Part shown: positions 8,336-12,402 of the stretch, one piece after another
How the letters are laid out: each line of letters starts with the position of its first letter
Position numbering within the stretch: position 1 is the first letter of the stretch
Source: Promethearchaeota archaeon
GTDB lineage: Archaea; Asgardarchaeota; Lokiarchaeia; Sigynarchaeales; MK-D1
DNA: 12,402 nucleotides
NCBI GenBank assembly: GCA_016839385.1
Contig: JAEOUK010000329.1
Span: 1 to 12,402 of the forward strand
Direction of reading: 5' to 3'
The notes under the pieces: generated by a model
What the model was told of the DNA's origin: nothing
Databases searched by the model: none
What the model saw: only the letters and a program-made list of their open reading frames with translations
Position numbers and translations under genes: made by a program

Positions 8336-8409
8336 GATTGATATAGATAACATATAATTGACTCCACAAATTTTATTATAAGATGTTTAGGTTATTTATG
8401 AAATTCATG

Positions 8410-8426
8410 ATTTTTATTGATTTTTG
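8410..8426 (+). terminator. Possible T-rich terminator of the membrane protein/molybdoenzyme operon
   Basis: ATTTTTATTGATTTTTG gives two closely spaced U5 runs about 75 bases after the TAG stop. No hairpin precedes it. Confidence 0.3.
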
Positions 8427-8549
8427 ATGTATATTGTTATATTAAGAATTTATTTATACATATAATTGCCCAGTTTACCCTAATATTTGGAAATATGACT
8501 CCGACACTATAATTCTTAGTAGAATAGAATTTTGACTATCGGATCATGA

Positions 8550-8560
8550 AGATTTATAGG
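8550..8560 (+). promoter_or_regulatory. Possible TATA box for the first 4-TM gene
   Basis: AGATTTATAGG would place the transcription start near 8580, right at the base of the stem-loop at 8581-8607. A similar AGATTTATA sequence precedes the gene at 12332. Confidence 0.4.
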
Positions 8561-8580
8561 GGAAAATCGACTATTATGTT

Positions 8581-8607
8581 ACAATGATTTAGCTGTAAAA
8601 TCATTGT
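8581..8607 (+). repeat. 10-bp perfect inverted repeat in the leader of the first 4-TM gene
   Basis: ACAATGATTT (8581-8590) and AAATCATTGT (8598-8607) are perfect complements around a 7-base loop. The structure ends 9 bases before the GAGG ribosome binding site of the gene starting at 8630. It could be a 5' RNA hairpin affecting message stability or translation, or a dyad operator at the transcription start. Confidence 0.45.
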
Positions 8608-8629
8608 TAAAAAAATGAGGATTATAAAA

Positions 8630-9133
8630 ATGGCAAACGCTGGTAAAATCCTAGCAACTATTGCAGGAATATTAACATTCATTGGGACTTTTGCATTTTC
8701 TCTTATAACTGCAGGTCCCTTAGTAAACTATGGTATTGGGGGTGCAATGAATCTAATCACATTATTTCAAGTAGCTTCTGGTTGGGGTGTCTGGGAATGG
8801 GTGTTCGTTATCGGATACATTGTTTTCTTACTCTCTTTCATCTTACAATTAATAGGAATAAAAAGCAGAATTGCTGCCTTCTTTGGTTCATTGTTGCCTT
8901 TAGCTGTTGTAGTGATCATCTTTTTAGGTGCATACAATATTGCCCCTCTGTGGGGAAATTTGTTCGCTTTCAGTTCTGATCCGTTAGTAACACAATGGGT
9001 TCCATTAACCTTCGGATTTGGTTTACCAGCTCCTGCAGTTCCAGGAGTAATAATTGATTTAGGTACTTTTATTGTAGGAACCGGTGGACTACTTTCATTG
9101 GTCAGCGTATTTTTAACTCGAGAAGACTTCTAA
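8630..9133 (+). CDS. Small 4-TM membrane protein, tandem paralog 1
   Basis: Not a family I recognise. The 167-residue protein has four hydrophobic helices, at about residues 5-27, 52-76, 80-105 and 138-160. Gly-rich turns and a longer loop before the last helix contain a Pro-rich stretch (LPAPAVPGV). It ends shortly after TM4 in TREDF. Blocks shared with the next two genes are GKILATIAGIL at the N-terminus, QLIGIKSRIAAFFGSLLPLAV at TM2-TM3 and DLGTFIVGTGGLLSLVSVF at TM4. I chose ATG 8630 over the in-frame ATG at 8615. MANAGKIL aligns with the start of the neighbouring paralog, and GAGG lies about 9 bases upstream of it. It has its own apparent promoter and a T-rich tract downstream, so it is probably transcribed alone. 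Confidence 0.75.
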   Translation: MANAGKILATIAGILTFIGTFAFSLITAGPLVNYGIGGAMNLITLFQVASGWGVWEWVFVIGYIVFLLSFILQLIGIKSRIAAFFGSLLPLAVVVIIFLGAYNIAPLWGNLFAFSSDPLVTQWVPLTFGFGLPAPAVPGVIIDLGTFIVGTGGLLSLVSVFLTREDF

Positions 9134-9150
9134 AAATCCAAAACATATCT

Positions 9151-9168
9151 CTATTTCTTTTTCTTTTT
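9151..9168 (+). terminator. T-rich terminator after 4-TM gene 1
   Basis: CTATTTCTTTTTCTTTTT begins 17 bases after the stop codon. CTCTA just before it and TAGAG near 9185 could pair but are far apart, so the U tract itself is the likely signal. Confidence 0.5.
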
Positions 9169-9254
9169 AATTGTAGTCAAAAGTAGAGAGGTTTAAATTC
9201 GTTTTCGTTGGTATTTCGTTTACTAGGTGGATAATATTAAGAATTTTAGACAAG

Positions 9255-9266
9255 AATTTAAATTTT
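9255..9266 (+). promoter_or_regulatory. Possible TATA box for 4-TM gene 2
   Basis: AATTTAAATTTT is centred about 50 bases before ATG 9312. It would give a leader of roughly 25 bases carrying the AGAGGT ribosome binding site at 9296-9301. Confidence 0.4.
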
Positions 9267-9311
9267 CGATTCTTCTTACATTATGTATCCTTTTTAGAGG
9301 TATAACAAAAA

Positions 9312-9779
9312 ATGGTAAAAACAAGCAAACTTCTAGCATTAATTGGAGCGATCCTTTCTATATTAGGATCATTCTTCTTTACTCTCTATACTAATGTAAA
9401 TTCAGTATATGGAGTTGGTGCTCTTTTAAGTATAGGAACTGCATTCAGTTTAGCATTAAGTTGGGTTCATTATGTACTGATCTTTGCATTCATAATTTTT
9501 CTTTTAGCAAGCATTGCTCAAATTTTCGGAATCCCTTCATCAATTGCTGCAATAATTGGTGGAACAATCACATTGATCTTTTGTATTTTCATCATTCTAG
9601 GCGTATATGGGGTTTTCTCTGCTTTTACAATACAAACAGGTTTCTTATTTGATCATATAGATTGGATCCCAGGGATTATTCCAATAAATGTAAACATTGC
9701 AGGTGTAGGACTTGGTACATATATAGCTGCAGTTGGGGGAATTTTATCCCTAGTTAGCGGCTTTATGTCCCGAGAATAA
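9312..9779 (+). CDS. Small 4-TM membrane protein, tandem paralog 2
   Basis: At 155 residues this is the shortest of the three tandem paralogs, with four hydrophobic helices and very few charged residues. It opens MVKTSKLLALIGAILSILG, aligning from the first Met with paralog 1. The middle block QIFGIPSSIAAIIGG matches SRIAAFFGS of paralog 1 but lacks the Arg. The C-terminal block GVGLGTYIAAVGGILSLVSGF is nearly the same as in the others, and the protein ends in SRE. The first extracellular or cytoplasmic loop is shorter than in paralogs 1 and 3, and lacks their AGPL(V/Y)xY motif. Function is unknown. The start is supported by AGAGGT 10 bases upstream. Confidence 0.72.
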   Translation: MVKTSKLLALIGAILSILGSFFFTLYTNVNSVYGVGALLSIGTAFSLALSWVHYVLIFAFIIFLLASIAQIFGIPSSIAAIIGGTITLIFCIFIILGVYGVFSAFTIQTGFLFDHIDWIPGIIPINVNIAGVGLGTYIAAVGGILSLVSGFMSRE

Positions 9780-9790
9780 TTCATAAACTC

Positions 9791-9809
9791 CTTTTTTTTA
9801 TTTTCTTTT
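9791..9809 (+). terminator. T-rich terminator after 4-TM gene 2
   Basis: A run of eight T, then ATTTTCTTTT, begins 11 bases after the stop. It merges into the TATA-like box of the next gene. Confidence 0.48.
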
Positions 9810-9815
9810 AAATTT
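9806..9815 (+). promoter_or_regulatory. Possible TATA box for 4-TM gene 3
   Basis: TTTTAAATTT lies about 58 bases before ATG 9869 and would give a leader of about 30 bases. The leader holds AAAGGTG (9856-9862) 6 bases before the ATG. Confidence 0.38.
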
Positions 9816-9868
9816 CTACACTAATATTTTTAGGAGCATGCTAACTTTACATCTAAAAGGTGCTTATT

Positions 9869-10375
9869 ATGGATTTTGGAAAATTCTTAGCAATTATTGG
9901 TGGTATATTGACCACAATAGCATTATATTTCTTAACTTTATTTGCTATAGCAGGACCTCTGTATTCTTATGCAATTGGTGGATTCATGCAATTCAATGCA
10001 GTAATTGTGAATTCCTCAACATTAGCTGGAATTCTTGGAGTAGATGTGTGGGTGATATACCTTCTGCTTGCAGGATATGTAATTTTTACAACCACTGGAT
10101 TCATGCAACTTGGTGGCGCAAGCAGTAGAATCTCTGCATTTATTGGATCGATTATTCCTTTAGCGATTGGTGTGTTATTAATATTGAATGTGTTTACTGG
10201 AATATTGCCAATAGTTCCCGGAGTTTTTAACATGTTTGTTTCCCCAGAACTCATCACAAATATTCCATTTCACTATGAATTAGGTGGTGTCGCTTTAGGA
10301 ACATGGATCATGACAGGCGGTAGCTTTTTGACCTTCATCAGTGTCTTCATCAAACGACATCATGAAAAAGACTAA
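9869..10375 (+). CDS. Small 4-TM membrane protein, tandem paralog 3
   Basis: This 168-residue member of the tandem set has four hydrophobic helices. MDFGKFLAIIGGILTTI matches the N-terminus of paralog 1, and IAGPLYSYAIGG matches its TAGPLVNYGIGG, so 1 and 3 are closer to each other in this loop than to 2. The block QLGGASSRISAFIGSIIPLAIG and the last helix GVALGTWIMTGGSFLTFISVF are conserved. The tail KRHHEKD is more basic than in the others and is probably cytoplasmic. Start: ATG 9869 lies 6 bases after AAAGGTG; the in-frame GTG at 9860 is part of that site. The TAA stop overlaps the stop codon of the opposing DUF1801 gene by 4 bases, leaving no room for a separate terminator. Function is unknown. 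Confidence 0.73.
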   Translation: MDFGKFLAIIGGILTTIALYFLTLFAIAGPLYSYAIGGFMQFNAVIVNSSTLAGILGVDVWVIYLLLAGYVIFTTTGFMQLGGASSRISAFIGSIIPLAIGVLLILNVFTGILPIVPGVFNMFVSPELITNIPFHYELGGVALGTWIMTGGSFLTFISVFIKRHHEKD

Positions 10376-10743
10376 AGTTTCATAGTTTTTCTTTTAATAT
10401 GCATGAAATACGCTTGATCAATAAAATCTTCGATTAATTTTCTATTTTTTTCTACATCCGTTACAATAATATAACGTAACCTAGTACCACTGCCTTTTAA
10501 AATATGATCGGGATCTCTTAATTTCACACCTTCAAAAAAGAATAAGTTAACATGCTTATCTTCGGGTTTAATAGCAATTATGGAACGAGGTGCACCATAG
10601 ACAATCCACTTCATACCAAGATGAACTGATTCAGAAACTCGGGGAATTTTCTTCAAAATGGTAACTCTTAATTTTAATGCGATTTTTCTCACATCTTCGG
10701 GAAAAGTTTCTAAATATTTCCCAAATGTTCGTTTTTCTGACAT
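10372..10743 (-). CDS. DUF1801 (YdhG-like) domain protein
   Basis: A 123-residue protein, the usual size for a single DUF1801 domain, which adopts a small alpha/beta fold compared with frataxin. Typical elements are YLETFPEDVRKIALKLRVTI at the N-terminus, HLGMKWIVYGAPRSIIAIKP in the middle, and HVNLFFFEGVKLRDPDHILKG followed by LRYIIV. The biochemical role of the family is not established; members may bind iron or act as small cytoplasmic accessory proteins. The gene follows the MalY/PatB-type gene on the same strand with a 52-base gap, but it has a TATA-like box 30 bases before its ATG and no ribosome binding site. This suggests its own leaderless transcript. It is convergent with the last 4-TM gene and overlaps it by 4 bases. 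Confidence 0.78.
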   Translation of the reverse strand: MSEKRTFGKYLETFPEDVRKIALKLRVTILKKIPRVSESVHLGMKWIVYGAPRSIIAIKPEDKHVNLFFFEGVKLRDPDHILKGSGTRLRYIIVTDVEKNRKLIEDFIDQAYFMHIKRKTMKL

Positions 10744-10766
10744 CTAATAATTCTTTTTCGATGTTG

Positions 10767-10778
10767 CTCTTTATATGG
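10767..10778 (-). promoter_or_regulatory. TATA box for the DUF1801 gene (leaderless)
   Basis: The minus strand reads CCATATAAAGAG about 30 bases before ATG 10743, so transcription should start close to the start codon. No ribosome binding site is visible. Confidence 0.5.
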
Positions 10779-10795
10779 TTTGCTAAAATAAGAAA

Positions 10796-11989
10796 TTACT
10801 GCAATGTATCCATTGCAGCCTTTAGGTTATACATTGCTTTTTCAATGATACTTCTAGGTAACCCAAGACTCATGCGTTGAAATCCACTTCCATCTTCTCC
10901 GAAGAAAGTTCCATCTACGGTGATAATATTTGCCTTATCTAAAAGGAATTTAAATATTTTGCCGTTCGGCAATCCACTTTTTCGAAAATCTAACCAAACT
11001 GTCGGTGTCCCTTCTCGTCGTATCGTAGTAATTTCTGGTTTTAAGCTTGAAATGAAATTCTCCATATAGTTAAAGTTGTCATCTAAGTATTGTCGCAGTA
11101 GTCTTGCGTAAGGAGCACATTCATTATAAGCTGCGATTAATGCTGATATCGCAAAAACATTGGGAGCATACACAAATTTTTTGTTCACAATTCGATAGAA
11201 ATCTTCTCTGATATCAGGATTTATGATGTGGAAATTTGATATTTTCATTCCTGATAGATTGAATGTTTTTGTAGGAGAAGTAAGAGTGATAACATTATTC
11301 GCAATTTCCTGGGAAACCGACGCAATTGGAATGTAGGGGTGGTCTAAATTAGTTAATTCACTATGAATATCATCAGATACAATTAAAACGTCATAATTTA
11401 AACACAGATCCCCCAGTTTCTTCAATTCCTTTTTTTTCCATACTCTTCCAATCGGATTATGAGGATTAACAAAAGCAAGTAGTTTGATCGTATGAGATTC
11501 TAATGTGCGTTCCAGTAATTCAAAATCTATGAAATAGGATCGGTTCTCAAGATGAAGGGGATTTGTCACTAGTTTCCTGTTATATTCTTCCACTCCTTCA
11601 AAAAAAGGTCTATAAATTGGTGTAAAAATAAGAACTTCTTCTCCTGGTTGGGTGAAATGGTTAATTATTTGACGATAACTATGTATTATTCCTATCCCTG
11701 CAAGCAATTCCTCCTTTTCATATGCAAAATGGTGTTGGGTTTTAAACCAATTTACTACGGATTCATAGTACTCATCTTTAACAAGGGTATAACCGTAGAT
11801 CGGGTGTTCTGCTCTTTTTTTAATTGCATCTATAACAGGTTTTGGACATTCAAAATCCAATTCCGCATGATTGAAAGGAAGTAGGTCCGTGCGATTGAAT
11901 CGCTCCTTCATGTAATCTGGATCCCATTTGATGGTTGAAGTAGTAGTTCTGTCAATTATTTTATCAAATTGCGATAAGCTGAAGGACAT
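10796..11989 (-). CDS. MalY/PatB-family PLP-dependent aminotransferase / cystathionine beta-lyase-like enzyme
   Basis: This 397-residue fold-type I PLP enzyme is full length for the family. It opens FDKIIDRTTTSTIKWD, matching the MalY/PatB N-terminus. Visible active-site elements are NPHNPIGRVW (Asn178, PLP ring), SDDIHSE (Asp206, pyridine nitrogen), SPTKTFNLSG (Lys241, Schiff base) and QRMSLGLPRS (Arg372, substrate carboxylate). Family members cleave the C-S bond of cystathionine or cysteine, releasing a thiol or H2S, pyruvate and ammonia; some act as aminotransferases. MalY also represses the maltose regulon in E. coli, but that cannot be assumed here. One small departure is NHAELDFECP where relatives have WVADMDFECP. 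The enzyme is cytoplasmic. A TATA-like box 29 bases before the ATG and no ribosome binding site point to a leaderless message. A stem-loop covers its last codons. Confidence 0.9.
   Translation of the reverse strand: MSFSLSQFDKIIDRTTTSTIKWDPDYMKERFNRTDLLPFNHAELDFECPKPVIDAIKKRAEHPIYGYTLVKDEYYESVVNWFKTQHHFAYEKEELLAGIGIIHSYRQIINHFTQPGEEVLIFTPIYRPFFEGVEEYNRKLVTNPLHLENRSYFIDFELLERTLESHTIKLLAFVNPHNPIGRVWKKKELKKLGDLCLNYDVLIVSDDIHSELTNLDHPYIPIASVSQEIANNVITLTSPTKTFNLSGMKISNFHIINPDIREDFYRIVNKKFVYAPNVFAISALIAAYNECAPYARLLRQYLDDNFNYMENFISSLKPEITTIRREGTPTVWLDFRKSGLPNGKIFKFLLDKANIITVDGTFFGEDGSGFQRMSLGLPRSIIEKAMYNLKAAMDTLQ
10799..10818 (-). repeat. 8-bp inverted repeat over the last codons of the MalY/PatB gene, possible terminator stem
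   Basis: CTGCAATG (10799-10806) and CATTGCAG (10811-10818) pair perfectly around 4 bases. In the transcript the stem ends right at the TAA stop and is followed by a U-rich stretch (TAATTTCTTATTTT). It could assist termination or protect the 3' end. Repeats of this size also occur by chance. Confidence 0.38.
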
Positions 11990-12010
11990 AGATGTGACTA
12001 CAATTGATTA

Positions 12011-12024
12011 TTTTAAAATATATG
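12011..12024 (-). promoter_or_regulatory. TATA box for the MalY/PatB gene (leaderless)
   Basis: The minus strand reads CATATATTTTAAAA, centred about 29 bases before ATG 11989. This is the archaeal spacing for a transcript beginning at the start codon. Confidence 0.48.
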
Positions 12025-12052
12025 TTAACGATTTCGTGAATTAAAAAAGGAT

Positions 12053-12175
12053 TAGTCCAAACCACAGCTGTGATATACAATGTATTATTGTGGGATCTGA
12101 TTAATTTCACCCACTATTTTTATCTCTATACATCTGCACAGTGTAATATTGGCATTGTATTACCCATTTGGACTA
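12053..12175. repeat. 123-bp imperfect inverted repeat: candidate MITE or structured RNA
   Basis: Nested complementary segments occur in order. TAGTCCAAA (12053-12061) pairs with TTTGGACTA (12167-12175), ATACAATG (12075-12082) with CATTGTAT (12153-12160), TATTA (12083-12087) with TAATA (12144-12148), and TTGTG (12088-12092) with CACAG (12137-12141). Inside them, GTGGG (12090-12094, sharing bases with the TTGTG arm) could instead pair with CCCAC (12110-12114). A 10-bp palindrome CACAGCTGTG (12063-12072) sits in the left internal loop. The outer ends read TA-GTCCAAA and TTTGGAC-TA, as expected for a small element with a TA target duplication (IS630/mariner style). No coding capacity is present. 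Confidence 0.5.
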
Positions 12176-12212
12176 TAAAGTTATGCCTTTAACATCTATC
12201 ATGGATGGGAAA

Positions 12213-12226
12213 AAAGATTTATATCA
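12213..12226 (+). promoter_or_regulatory. BRE/TATA-like promoter for the right-edge gene
   Basis: A purine-rich stretch (GGGAAAAAAGA) runs into TTTATATC. Transcription would start near 12250, leaving a leader of about 80 bases. Confidence 0.42.
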
Positions 12227-12331
12227 CTCGATAGATTTTAACAGAAAAATAGTTTTGTTTTTGTTAAAAGTCTTATTTATTTGGAAGGATGGTTAAGTTA
12301 TAAATAGTGAATATTGGTCTGAGGATTTAAA

Positions 12332-12402
12332 ATGGTCAGTTACATAGAATTAGGATTAAACAACACTGTTAAAATATTTGAAAAAGCCATATTGGGAAAT
12401 TA
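12332..12402 (+). CDS. Start of an unidentified gene (3' end outside window)
   Basis: ATG at 12332 follows GAGGAT (12321-12326) at a good distance, and the frame stays open for 23 codons to the edge. The visible N-terminus is MVSYIELGLNNTVKIF and then EKAILGN. It is not obviously a signal peptide or membrane helix, and it is too short to name a family. A plausible promoter lies upstream. Confidence 0.55.
   Translation, partial: MVSYIELGLNNTVKIFEKAILGN

Larger units (their letters stand above)
8336..8629. other. Non-coding region between the molybdoenzyme and the 4-TM cluster
   Basis: About 290 very AT-rich bases with no credible gene. It holds T-rich stretches after the molybdoenzyme (8410-8426) that may end its transcript, a direct 11-base repeat ACATATAATTG (8350-8360 and 8458-8468) of doubtful meaning, a TATA-like box (8550-8560) and a stem-loop (8581-8607) just before the next start codon. 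Confidence 0.6.
11990..12331. other. Non-coding region with divergent promoters and a long inverted repeat
   Basis: Over 300 bases without a gene. From left to right it holds the TATA-like box of the minus-strand PLP enzyme, the 123-bp imperfect inverted repeat at 12053-12175, and the promoter of the plus-strand gene at 12332. Confidence 0.7.

Noticed and set aside
8350..8468. Direct repeat ACATATAATTG upstream of the 4-TM cluster
   Set aside because: It is short, purely AT-rich apart from two bases, and unrelated to any visible promoter or gene boundary. Most likely chance.
8511..8531. Small inverted repeat ATTCT-TAGT-AGAAT before the 4-TM cluster
   Set aside because: The 5-bp stem in AT-rich DNA is at chance level, with no U-run or start codon placed to give it a role.
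9838..10128. An overlapping 96-codon reading frame starting at ATG 9838 after AGGAG
   Set aside because: The AGGAG is only one base from the ATG, too close to work. The product is a Trp/Tyr-rich out-of-frame reading of the 4-TM gene, which has its own good start at 9869.
3231..12085. The 13-base sequence ATATACAATGTAT occurs at both 3231-3243 and 12073-12085
   Set aside because: Matches of this length are expected by chance in DNA this AT-rich, and the flanks do not match. Each copy is better explained by its own larger inverted repeat.
1..12402. Search for tRNA or rRNA genes, CRISPR arrays, toxin-antitoxin pairs or defence genes
   Set aside because: I saw no cloverleaf with a TTCGA-type arm, no regularly spaced repeats, and no proteins resembling nucleases, toxins or defence effectors.

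Overview
The window is AT-rich, protein-coding DNA that looks archaeal. Candidate TATA-like boxes lie about 25-40 bases upstream of several start codons. At least three genes (the divergent membrane gene at 4877, the DUF1801 gene and the aminotransferase) look leaderless, with no ribosome binding site. T-rich tracts follow several genes, as in archaeal termination. The protein repertoire (a two-ATPase acyl-CoA dehydratase activase, an orphan molybdopterin oxidoreductase, large membrane acyltransferase-like proteins and many small 4-TM proteins) and the low GC would suit an anaerobic archaeon. An Asgard (Loki-like) lineage is my best guess, but this is inference and nothing here proves it.

Layout. 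(1) 1-3077, minus strand: a long acyl-CoA dehydratase activase with two BadF/BadG-type ATPase domains and a DUF2229 domain. It is cut by the left edge and has no ATG, GTG or TTG at its natural start; an ATT with a well-placed ribosome binding site fits best. (2) 3084-3282: a gap holding a near-perfect 31-bp palindrome and a T-rich terminator. (3) 3283-4788 (minus) and 4877-6307 (plus): two diverging paralogous multi-pass membrane proteins of the transmembrane acyltransferase (DUF418/DUF1624-like) type, sharing an 88-bp promoter region. (4) 6317-8335: a stand-alone cytoplasmic Mo/W bis-MGD oxidoreductase. Its ribosome binding site overlaps the stop codon of the preceding membrane gene, so the two form a tight operon.

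(5) 8336-8629: a leader and promoter region with a 10-bp stem-loop just before the next start. (6) 8630-10375: three tandem paralogous 4-TM proteins, each with its own apparent promoter and separated by T-rich tracts. (7) 10372-10743 (minus): a DUF1801 protein overlapping the last 4-TM gene by 4 bp, tail to tail. (8) 10796-11989 (minus): a MalY/PatB-type PLP enzyme. (9) 11990-12331: a non-coding stretch containing a 123-bp long imperfect inverted repeat (candidate MITE or structured RNA) and a promoter for a gene starting at 12332 that runs off the right edge.

Functional reading. The activase would power a radical 2-hydroxyacyl-CoA dehydratase or benzoyl-CoA-reductase-like enzyme encoded elsewhere. 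The molybdoenzyme points to redox metabolism of an unidentified substrate. The most unusual association is the translational coupling of a membrane acyltransferase-like protein to the molybdoenzyme. No defence system, CRISPR array, rRNA or tRNA was seen, and no complete transposase gene.
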